NCBI RefSeq assembly: GCF_947498805.1
Contig: NZ_CANMLT010000007.1
Coordinates: forward strand, 1 to 64,000
Direction of reading: 5' to 3'
Origin: an uncultured Tenacibaculum sp.
GTDB taxonomy: Bacteria; Bacteroidota; Bacteroidia; Flavobacteriales; Flavobacteriaceae
Length of the DNA: 64,000 bases
Of this stretch, positions 16,730-23,874 are shown piece after piece. Both the position numbers and the translations under genes were made by a program. The stretch's first letter is position 1. Each line of letters starts with the position of its first letter. The notes below the pieces were generated by a model. That model saw only the letters and a program-made list of their open reading frames with translations, did not search any database and had not been told where the DNA came from.

Positions 16730-18592
16730 TTAGGTATTTATTATAGGGATATCTATAATTATAGACGTTCCTTTTCCTATAGTAGAGTCTACTTCGAAGG
16801 TACCTTTTAAGTGTTCTATTCTGGTTTGAATAGAGTTGAGGCCCATTCCGTTTTTAAGTTCGATAGTATTCATATTAAAACCTCGGCCGTTGTCTTCAAT
16901 AATAATATTTAGATTATTATCAAATTGAGAAATATTGATAGTTGCGTGCGTTGCATCGGCATGTTTAATAATATTGGTAGTAAGTTCTTGTACTATTCTA
17001 AAAACAGCTATTTCTAGGCTATTTTCCAAACGCTTATCTAAGCCAAAATCTAATACTTCAATAGTTATTCTATTAGCATCGGATATTTTTTCAGCCATTA
17101 ATTTTATCGCTATCAAAAGACCTTTGTTAGCAATTACTCCAGCATTTTTTGCATGTGCTATACTACGTACTTTTAAGTAGGTTTCATCAATGAGTTTTTC
17201 AGTTTTAGAGTATAATTCTTCCTGATTAAAGTGCTCTTTTTCTCTGTTTAATTTTAGGTTTTCAAAGTGAAGCTTTAAAGTAGCTAAAACAGAACCAATA
17301 TTGTCATGAAGATCTTCTGCAATACGAACACGTTCTTTTTCTTGTCCATCAATCATAGCATTGATCGTATTTATCTCTTGCTCCTTTAATAAAGTAAGGT
17401 TTTTCTGTTTCTCTAGCTCTTTTTGTTGCTCTGCTAACAAACGCTTTCTTTTGGAGTTTTTAAGGTTGAGATACGTAACAATACCACCAAATAGGACAAA
17501 AATAGCCCCTATTAAAAGAATTAATTTGTCTTGTTTTCTTTTTGCTTTTAATTCAATGTTTTCTTTTTCTTTTTTTTCGGTTTGATATTTTGTATTTATA
17601 TCATTGAAAGCAATAGCTTTATTATATTCATTTAATGAATCTGCGTATTTTTTAGAAAGGTTTTGATAATAGTAAGCCGATTTATAGTTATTTAAATGAG
17701 AATAGTTTTTGGAAAAAAGATTGTTCAATTTAATTTTTTCTAAGTATCTATAACGAGGGATTTTAACGTTACTTGCACGGGTTAAATAGTCGTTAGATTT
17801 TATATAGTTTTTTTGTAGTTGATATAATATAGCAATATTCATATTTATTCCAAACAGTTCATTTCTAAAGTAGTTATAATCTTTTTTATTAATGAATGTT
17901 AGGGCTTTTTGATTATGATATAAGGAACTATCTAATTTGGTTAAAAAATATTGATATTGCAATGCTATCATTTGATGAAATTTAGCTTTTAAATAATCAT
18001 TGTCTAGACTATCAGCTTCTTGAAGTTTTTGCTTAAGAATAGTTACATTTTCTTTTCTAGTTATATTTGCTTGAATAGTATAATAATAATAGTTATAATA
18101 AGTTTTTTCATTCAAGTCATATAGATAGTTTTTTAAAATGTCTAAATAACTTAGTAAAGTATTTTTTGACTTCCTATTTTTATACAACTGGGCCACAATT
18201 TTTTTTATACTTTCATTGATAAATACGGTATCCTTAATAGCTAAAGCATTGTTTAACCCTTGGTTGTATAAGTTAAAAGCTAAGGAATCATTATGATTCT
18301 TAAACAATTGAAAATCTCCTTCTAATATCAGTTGAATTATTAAATTTCTTTTATTCTTTTTTTTATTGACTATTAATAAACTATCGATTTTTCCTGTTTT
18401 TATAAGTTTTGACTGGAAAAGAAAAAACTTTTTTTCACTTTCAGAAATGTTATTGAACGAACTGGTATCCAAATAGGTTAAATTATACTTTTTAAGTTGT
18501 TTGATACCTTGTTTAAAGGTTTGAGTGTACACCTGAGCGTACACTAAAACCGTAAGAGTTATATAAAGAGTTATTTTTTTTATTTTTCTGAT
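16730..18592 (-). CDS. Sensor histidine kinase with periplasmic TPR-like domain (HisKA_3)
   Basis: Residue numbers follow the track ORF. A ~300-residue, Tyr/Asn/Lys-rich helical repeat region (TPR-like) precedes one transmembrane helix (~341-360) and a coiled coil. Then come a HisKA_3 box ERVRIAEDLHDNIGSVLATLKLHFE (His413) and an HATPase_c domain with ELTTNIIKHADA, IIEDNGRGFN and NGMGLNSIQTRIEHLKG. The track start (GTG at 18544) cuts through a signal peptide whose upstream codons read KIRKIKKITLYITLTVLVYAQ. No ATG, GTG or TTG precedes that stretch in frame, so I extend to a putative AUC at 18592; the exact start is unresolved. The kinase likely phosphorylates the NarL-type regulator. Confidence 0.9.
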   Translation of the reverse strand: MRKIKKITLYITLTVLVYAQVYTQTFKQGIKQLKKYNLTYLDTSSFNNISESEKKFFLFQSKLIKTGKIDSLLIVNKKKNKRNLIIQLILEGDFQLFKNHNDSLAFNLYNQGLNNALAIKDTVFINESIKKIVAQLYKNRKSKNTLLSYLDILKNYLYDLNEKTYYNYYYYTIQANITRKENVTILKQKLQEADSLDNDYLKAKFHQMIALQYQYFLTKLDSSLYHNQKALTFINKKDYNYFRNELFGINMNIAILYQLQKNYIKSNDYLTRASNVKIPRYRYLEKIKLNNLFSKNYSHLNNYKSAYYYQNLSKKYADSLNEYNKAIAFNDINTKYQTEKKEKENIELKAKRKQDKLILLIGAIFVLFGGIVTYLNLKNSKRKRLLAEQQKELEKQKNLTLLKEQEINTINAMIDGQEKERVRIAEDLHDNIGSVLATLKLHFENLKLNREKEHFNQEELYSKTEKLIDETYLKVRSIAHAKNAGVIANKGLLIAIKLMAEKISDANRITIEVLDFGLDKRLENSLEIAVFRIVQELTTNIIKHADATHATINISQFDNNLNIIIEDNGRGFNMNTIELKNGMGLNSIQTRIEHLKGTFEVDSTIGKGTSIIIDIPIINT

Positions 18593-18600
18593 TTTTAATA

Positions 18601-19230
18601 TTAAATATTTGTTTTAATTCCCCCTCTGCATGCACCATTTCCTAAATCTGGGGAAGAAGCATCTGAGCATGAAGTAGGAATTGATATAGATCCTAGTCCT
18701 TGAATAGATGATTTTATATGTATATCTATTATATCGTTATTAGAAAAAACAAAATCACTATTAAAACCTGTATAGTCTTGTTTTGATTCATTGTCATCTA
18801 ATTTTTCAATAAATATAGTGATATGATATTTTTTAGTGCCATTTTGAAGGTTACAAGGGTTTTCTCCTAAGTTGAATTTTGTAAGTTCTATATTGGTTAT
18901 CTTTAGCTGATCACATCCATATCTCTCCTTAAGACGAAAATCTATATTAACAGAATCATTACTTTTCGCTTCAAACTTACCTAAAATGGCAAATGAATTA
19001 ATTAAATCTAAGTGGAAAGGTTGAAAATTAAGACGATCTTTTAAATTAATGTTTAACATCAAATTTTCGTCTGGTTCAGATCGATTAAAGGGTTCTCGAC
19101 AGTTATTGTTATTCTTGTCATTTTGTTGAAGTACTTCTTTATTAGCTTGTTTAGAAGCTTCCTTATTCAAACAAGAAGTTAACAATAAAAAATTAAGAAA
19201 TACGATTAAAATTGTTTTGTAGGTTTTCAT
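18601..19230 (-). CDS. Hypothetical Cys-rich lipoprotein
   Basis: The 209 residues start with MKTYKTILIVFLNFLLLTSC, a lipoprotein signal with lipobox Cys20. The mature region shows FHLDLINSFAILGKFEAKSND and a C-terminal IQGLGSISIPTSCSDASSPDLGNGACRGG segment with paired Cys. I do not recognise the family. It starts 22 bp after the protease stop and its own stop abuts the kinase gene, so it belongs to the same operon. It may be a sensory or inhibitor partner of the protease; this is inference from position only. Confidence 0.75.
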   Translation of the reverse strand: MKTYKTILIVFLNFLLLTSCLNKEASKQANKEVLQQNDKNNNNCREPFNRSEPDENLMLNINLKDRLNFQPFHLDLINSFAILGKFEAKSNDSVNIDFRLKERYGCDQLKITNIELTKFNLGENPCNLQNGTKKYHITIFIEKLDDNESKQDYTGFNSDFVFSNNDIIDIHIKSSIQGLGSISIPTSCSDASSPDLGNGACRGGIKTNI

Positions 19231-19252
19231 AATAGTTTTTATTTGATTAGTA

Positions 19253-20434
19253 TTAAATTTTATCTTTTAAATGATATAATGGTAGTATATTTTCATGACA
19301 ACTGTTAAAATTAAAATTACAAGAGATAGGAAGTTTACATTGTAGGCAATCGTTAGCACTATTTATAGAAATACAGGTGGTTATATAACCATTATTATCA
19401 GGACCATTATTACCTCCTAAGTATATTCCTACAACTTTGTCTTTAAAAAAAACAGGACTTCCAGAACTTCCTGGCAATCCATCTAAGTTTGTTAGATATA
19501 TCCCATCCTCTTTTCCTTTGATAGAGGCAGACCCATTAAGTTTTAGCGGTAAAAACGAGCAATGCCCAATTGTATATAGTTTTGCTCCAACGTTTAGTTC
19601 TTTAAATAAAGGTTCTAACCTATATTTCGAAGGAATTCTTCTAGCTGTTCTAATAATTGTGTAATCATTTGACCGTTTTTCTGTTTTTGTTGTTGTTAAA
19701 TTTTCTATAGAACTTATTTTAAAAACGTTAGACGCACTAAACCTAGAAGGTAACTTGTTGTTTTTATACATAAAGCCAAAGACGATATAATAGTCACTTG
19801 GACGTATGTTACTGTTTGAAAATATGTGCTTTACAGTGAGTACTGTTTTATTGTTTATAGCAAATACAGTAGCCAATATTCCTTTAGGTCTTGTCTGATT
19901 TGCAAAAGCTTGGCCAGGACATATTCCCAAGTTGCGTAATGAGGTGGTTTCATGTTTGAAGTAATAAAAATTGTCATCTTTTTTATCAAAAAAATTTTTG
20001 TGAATTATAAAACCAACTCCATTAAAATTTCTTCTTTGATTTCTATTGACTACATGGTCATAATCTATTCTATGATCGGAATCAACGAGAGCTTTAATGG
20101 TAAAATATTGTAATTCATCTTTGCTATATTTTTTATAGAAATCTAAGAAGAAGTCATTATTCTTGAAATTATTGGGTATAGAATCTTTATCTCTAAAATA
20201 GTAAAGAGCTTTTAAATCTTCTAATGAATATTTCCGTGAGATTGATTTATAGTCCTTATTGGCAATTTCTTTATTAAATCGATCAATATCTTTGATTTTC
20301 ATATAATAAGAAGTTCCATCAACAAGGATAGTACTATCTTTATTAACTATTGGTTTAGATTGAAAACTAAAACCATTCAGAGTCTTTAAAAACAATAGAA
20401 ATAGCAATAGCTGTATTGTAGTTTTTTTAGTCAT
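19253..20434 (-). CDS. Exported trypsin-like serine protease
   Basis: From the ATG at 20434 (MTKKTTIQLLLFLLFLKTLNG, a signal peptide) the product has 393 residues; the track start at 20479 lies in the operator region and is rejected. The C-terminal half is a trypsin-like domain with all three triad residues visible: His in TVLTVKHIF (~203), Asp in RSNDYTIIRT (~257) and Ser in GLPGSSGSPVF (~324). The N-terminal ~150 residues are unassigned, and the C-terminus has a Cys cluster (CISINSANDCLQCKLPISC). It is the first gene of the kinase/regulator operon, so it could generate or sense the signal for that system. Confidence 0.9.
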   Translation of the reverse strand: MTKKTTIQLLLFLLFLKTLNGFSFQSKPIVNKDSTILVDGTSYYMKIKDIDRFNKEIANKDYKSISRKYSLEDLKALYYFRDKDSIPNNFKNNDFFLDFYKKYSKDELQYFTIKALVDSDHRIDYDHVVNRNQRRNFNGVGFIIHKNFFDKKDDNFYYFKHETTSLRNLGICPGQAFANQTRPKGILATVFAINNKTVLTVKHIFSNSNIRPSDYYIVFGFMYKNNKLPSRFSASNVFKISSIENLTTTKTEKRSNDYTIIRTARRIPSKYRLEPLFKELNVGAKLYTIGHCSFLPLKLNGSASIKGKEDGIYLTNLDGLPGSSGSPVFFKDKVVGIYLGGNNGPDNNGYITTCISINSANDCLQCKLPISCNFNFNSCHENILPLYHLKDKI

Positions 20435-20481
20435 TTCAAATAATTTTACTACAAATAAAGTGCAAAAAAGACGTGACATGT

Positions 20482-20522
20482 ATACCTACAACTAGGTATT
20501 TTGCACTACCTAAATATAGGTA
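20482..20522 (-). promoter_or_regulatory. Two tandem NarL-type palindromes (TACCTA-N4-TAGGTA)
   Basis: Two palindromes with the same arms lie 24 bp apart centre to centre: ATACCTA-CAAC-TAGGTAT (20482-20499) and TACCTA-AATA-TAGGTA (20507-20522). Read as 7-2-7 sites they resemble the TACYYMT heptamers bound by NarL-family regulators. They lie ~50-90 bp upstream of the protease ATG, a sensible place for an activator, and the operon itself encodes a NarL-family regulator. Binding is inferred. Confidence 0.6.
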
Positions 20523-20528
20523 AAGAAA

Positions 20529-21215
20529 TTATAAAGTAAAAACAGTCAGTAAGATACCTAACAAAATAGCAGTAAACTTTTGAAAGTTGAATTTGTGATT
20601 TTCTGAACTTTCAAATAAAATGATAGTAGAGATGTGAAGAAAAATACCAATAGTTACGGCAATAATTTCAGCGTGATACCTATGTAAAAAAGTAACCTTT
20701 TCTGAAACATACATTCCTAAAGGACTCATTAAAGCGAAAAAAACTAAAAACAACGCTACCGTTTTTTTATCATACTTGGCTTTAATTAAAAATGTTGTAA
20801 GTACAATAGCAATGGGAATTTTATGTATGAAAATAGCCCATAAAAGATTGTGTTGGTGATCACCATGATCATGAATAGGTAAACCTTCCGTAAAAGCGTG
20901 AATACTTAAACTAACAAAAAGTAACCAAGGAAATTGGTTTTTTTCAGAATGAATATGTACATGTCCATGTTCTGCTCCTTTTGAAAATGATTCTAAAATA
21001 GACTGTATAAGAATTCCCAGAATTATAAGAATACCGATTTTTTTTGAATTCGAAGTTTCTACATACACTTCTGGTATCAAGTGAAGTATGGTAACAGATA
21101 ATAGGTAAGCACCACTAAAAGCTAGTAGTAAACGAACAAACTTTGTGTTTGGCTTTAAATACAATACAATTAAAGCCCCTATTAATACAGATATTATTAG
21201 AATCAATGAACTCAT
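20529..21215 (-). CDS. ZIP-family metal transporter
   Basis: The 228 residues form about eight transmembrane helices. TM4 carries LSIHAFTEGLP and TM5 FIHKIPIAIVL, the paired His/Glu metal-transport motifs of ZIP proteins, and a His-rich loop (EHGHVHIHSE, then HDHGDHQH) lies between helices. It probably imports zinc or another divalent metal across the inner membrane. Its start overlaps the methyltransferase stop by 4 bp (ATGA), so the two are translationally coupled. Confidence 0.9.
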   Translation of the reverse strand: MSSLILIISVLIGALIVLYLKPNTKFVRLLLAFSGAYLLSVTILHLIPEVYVETSNSKKIGILIILGILIQSILESFSKGAEHGHVHIHSEKNQFPWLLFVSLSIHAFTEGLPIHDHGDHQHNLLWAIFIHKIPIAIVLTTFLIKAKYDKKTVALFLVFFALMSPLGMYVSEKVTFLHRYHAEIIAVTIGIFLHISTIILFESSENHKFNFQKFTAILLGILLTVFTL

Positions 21216-21937
21216 TCAGCAACAATAATTAAACGATCAGAAGATGAAGCATTAAAATCATTCAGGTTGTAGTCTCCAAAAACATTTTTGATATGTAGCC
21301 CTACGGAGTTAAAATAGTTCCTCATTTTTTCTAAGGTCAAAAATTTAACTTGTTCAGTAAAAGAGTAATCATTCCCTTCAGCCGTAAAACTAATATGTTT
21401 TAAGATAAAACCATTTTTAATCTCACGAGTGATATGAAAATCAATACCATCAATAGATTTTGTTTCTTCTGTAACTAAATTTTCTTTTACTTTTTCAACA
21501 TTTAAAAAGTCTAAAACGAAAACACCTTTTTCTTTTAATCCGTTTTTTATACTTTTTAAGATAGTAATATCTTCATTATCATCTTCAAAATAACCAAAAC
21601 TTGTAAACAGATTAAAAACTGCATCATACTTGTTTTCAAGTGGAGTACGCATGTCCCAAACCTCAAACTTTAAGGTGTCGTTTTCAAATTGTTTTGCATG
21701 CTCAATACTATTGTCACTCAAATCACCACCTGTAACTTGATATCCTAAAGAGTTTAAGTACACAGAATGCCTTCCTTTACCACAAGGTAAATCAGCAATA
21801 TGACTTGCTTGAGGAAGTGCTAAGAACTCAGTAATGTTACGCATAAAAAACTGAGCATCAGCGTCGTTTCTATGCTTGTATAAAATATGATAATATGGTG
21901 TATTAAACCATTCGCTAAACCAATCTGTTGTTTTCAT
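21212..21937 (-). CDS. Class I SAM-dependent methyltransferase
   Basis: The 241 residues show motif I IADLPCGKGRHSVYLNSLGYQVTGGDLS, a post-I acidic residue and YDAVFNLFTSFGYFEDDND as motif II/III, typical of small-molecule class I methyltransferases of the Methyltransf_25 type. Substrate is unknown. A -7-like TATTTTTG (21953-21960 on this strand) lies just upstream, and the ZIP gene follows with a 4-bp overlap. Confidence 0.85.
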   Translation of the reverse strand: MKTTDWFSEWFNTPYYHILYKHRNDADAQFFMRNITEFLALPQASHIADLPCGKGRHSVYLNSLGYQVTGGDLSDNSIEHAKQFENDTLKFEVWDMRTPLENKYDAVFNLFTSFGYFEDDNEDITILKSIKNGLKEKGVFVLDFLNVEKVKENLVTEETKSIDGIDFHITREIKNGFILKHISFTAEGNDYSFTEQVKFLTLEKMRNYFNSVGLHIKNVFGDYNLNDFNASSSDRLIIVAE

Positions 21938-22011
21938 ATGCTATAAGGTCTGCAAAAATACGTAAATCTTACATTTTGAATATACTCTGTGTTTACAATT
22001 ATTTAAAATGG

Positions 22012-22019
22012 TACTTTTG
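22012..22019 (+). promoter_or_regulatory. -7 element (TACTTTTG) of the THUMP methyltransferase gene
   Basis: TACTTTTG matches TAnnTTTG 22 bp upstream of the ATG at 22042. No good -33 TTG at the normal distance. Confidence 0.4.
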
Positions 22020-22041
22020 CAATTCAATTTTATAGGTTTTT

Positions 22042-23214
22042 ATGGAGCAAGATTTTAAAATGACAGCTATAACAATGGCTGGTTTAGAAGGTGTATTAGC
22101 TGATGAATTAAGACAGTTAGGTGCACGTGAGGTAAAAGAAGGAATTCGAAATGTTTCTTTTAGAGGAGATAAAGGCTTCATGTATAAGGCTAATATTGCT
22201 TTACGAACAGCGATTCGTATTTTAAAACCAATTAAACGTAGTAAGATTTTTGATGAAGAGGATTTATATGAAGCAATTCAACGAGTAAAATGGGAACGCT
22301 TTTTAGATGCTGATGGAACTTTTGCTATTGGAGCTGTTGTAAATTCTAGAAATTTCACTACAAATTCGCATTATATAAGTTTAAAATCTAAAGATGCGAT
22401 TGCAGATTATTTCCGTCATAAGTATGGTAAAAGACCTGATGTAGATTTAAAGTATCCAGATGTTAAAATTCATATTCACATTCATAAAGAATGGTTAACC
22501 ATTTCTTTAGACTCTTCTGGAGAGTCTTTACATAAAAGAGGGTATCGTAGTGCGACCAATATTGCACCAATTAATGAAGTATTGGCTGCAGGATTAGTTT
22601 TATTGTCTGGTTATAAAGGAGAAGAGAATTTTATCGATCCAATGTGTGGTTCTGGAACTATTTTAATAGAAGCAGCTATGATAGCTAATAAGATTCCGGC
22701 GAATATCAACCGTAAACATTTTGCGTTTGAAAACTGGAATGATTATGATGAAGACTTATACTTTACCATTCAAGATTCATTGTTGAAGAAAATAAAAAGT
22801 TCACATTTTAAAATAATGGGATTCGATAAAGCGCCTTCAGCAGTGAGAAAAGCACAACAAAATATTATCAATGCGAACTTAGAAGAGTTTATCGGAGTAC
22901 ATCATGTAAACTTTTTTAACTCTAAAAAAGAAGTATTTGGAAAAACTACCATTTTATTTAATCCGCCTTATGGAGAGCGTTTAAATATTGATGTAGAAGA
23001 ATTTTATAGGAAAATAGGGGATACCTTAAAGCATAATTATTCTAATTCAACAGCTTGGTTAATTACTTCAGATATTCAGGCGTTAAAACACGTAGGTTTA
23101 CGAACCTCAAGAAGAATTCCACTTAAAAATGCCGATTTAGATTGTCGTTTTGTGAAATATGAATTGTACGAAGGAAGTAAAAAGTTAAAAAAGCAACCTA
23201 CTATAGAAGAATAA
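22042..23214 (+). CDS. THUMP-domain RNA guanine-N2 methyltransferase (RlmL/RlmKL N-half type)
   Basis: The 390 residues contain a THUMP RNA-binding domain (~45-160), then GYRSATNIAPINEVLAAGLVLLSG and motif I FIDPMCGSGTILIEAAMIANKIPAN. Further on are LFNPPYGERLN, the NPPY catalytic motif of N2-guanine methyltransferases, and a C-terminal basic tail. The length matches stand-alone RlmL-type proteins that modify 23S rRNA (G2445 in E. coli), though a tRNA target cannot be excluded. Confidence 0.9.
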   Translation: MEQDFKMTAITMAGLEGVLADELRQLGAREVKEGIRNVSFRGDKGFMYKANIALRTAIRILKPIKRSKIFDEEDLYEAIQRVKWERFLDADGTFAIGAVVNSRNFTTNSHYISLKSKDAIADYFRHKYGKRPDVDLKYPDVKIHIHIHKEWLTISLDSSGESLHKRGYRSATNIAPINEVLAAGLVLLSGYKGEENFIDPMCGSGTILIEAAMIANKIPANINRKHFAFENWNDYDEDLYFTIQDSLLKKIKSSHFKIMGFDKAPSAVRKAQQNIINANLEEFIGVHHVNFFNSKKEVFGKTTILFNPPYGERLNIDVEEFYRKIGDTLKHNYSNSTAWLITSDIQALKHVGLRTSRRIPLKNADLDCRFVKYELYEGSKKLKKQPTIEE

Positions 23215-23244
23215 AATTTAAAATTATTATTTATTAAATAAGAG

Positions 23245-23273
23245 GAAGGCCAAAGCAATATGCTTTGGCCTTC
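23245..23273 (+). terminator. GC-rich hairpin after the THUMP methyltransferase gene
   Basis: A 13-bp perfect stem (GAAGGCCAAAGCA) with a 3-nt loop lies 30 bp after the stop. No T-tract follows on either strand, so it may act as an mRNA-stabilising hairpin or a weak terminator. Confidence 0.5.
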
Positions 23274-23350
23274 TAAACTAATAAAACCAAGTATTAGTGT
23301 CATTAGAGTTAGCTAACTAATGAACTAATGTGTTTAGTAGAAACTATATT

Positions 23351-23857
23351 TTAGTGTAGACTTATAACTCTTGTTATTTTCCACAGTTTTTCTTCTTTTT
23401 TCCAAATAACAATGAATTTACTTGGAATTGATTTTTGATTAGGTTCTCTATTATTAAAAAACTTATGATAACCAATTTGAACAGCACCGTAATTTGGAAT
23501 AGGATATACCTCAATACTTCCTTTAATTAATGTACGTGTTACTTTACCACAAATGTTTTTTTCAAGGGATTCCAAAAGCTCCTCTTTAGAGGTTACAATT
23601 CCTCCTTTGTCGTGGTAAAACTCTAAGTTATCATGATATAGAGAAGCTTGTGTTTTCATATCACATGTATTATATGCTTGAAAATAAATGCTATCCATTT
23701 TTACAATTTCTTCATATAATGTATGATCAATAGGCTTGTAACTTGGAATTTCACTTGTTTGGCCGTTCATTACCCAAGAGACAAGAAGTGCGTATAATAG
23801 GCTTATGATTTTAAAGAAAAAGTTGCCTTTAAAAAAGAAATCAAATAGTGTGTTCAT
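23351..23857 (-). CDS. Exported DUF4440 / NTF2-like protein
   Basis: A hydrophobic N-terminal segment (FFKIISLLYALLVSWVMNGQ) looks like a signal peptide. The mature ~135 residues have the SnoaL/NTF2-like DUF4440 pattern: DSIYFQAYNTCDMKTQASLYHDNLEFYHDKGG, then VQIGYHKFF and FIVIWKKEEKLWKITRVISLH. Such folds bind small ligands or form accessory domains. It follows the PspC gene by 17 bp in the same direction and may be its last operon member. Confidence 0.8.
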   Translation of the reverse strand: MNTLFDFFFKGNFFFKIISLLYALLVSWVMNGQTSEIPSYKPIDHTLYEEIVKMDSIYFQAYNTCDMKTQASLYHDNLEFYHDKGGIVTSKEELLESLEKNICGKVTRTLIKGSIEVYPIPNYGAVQIGYHKFFNNREPNQKSIPSKFIVIWKKEEKLWKITRVISLH

Positions 23858-23874
23858 AGTTTTTCAGATTATGA

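Noticed and set aside
23245-23273. Riboswitch or standard intrinsic terminator
   Set aside because: A simple GC-rich hairpin without a T-tract and without aptamer-like multi-helix structure; recorded only as a hairpin.
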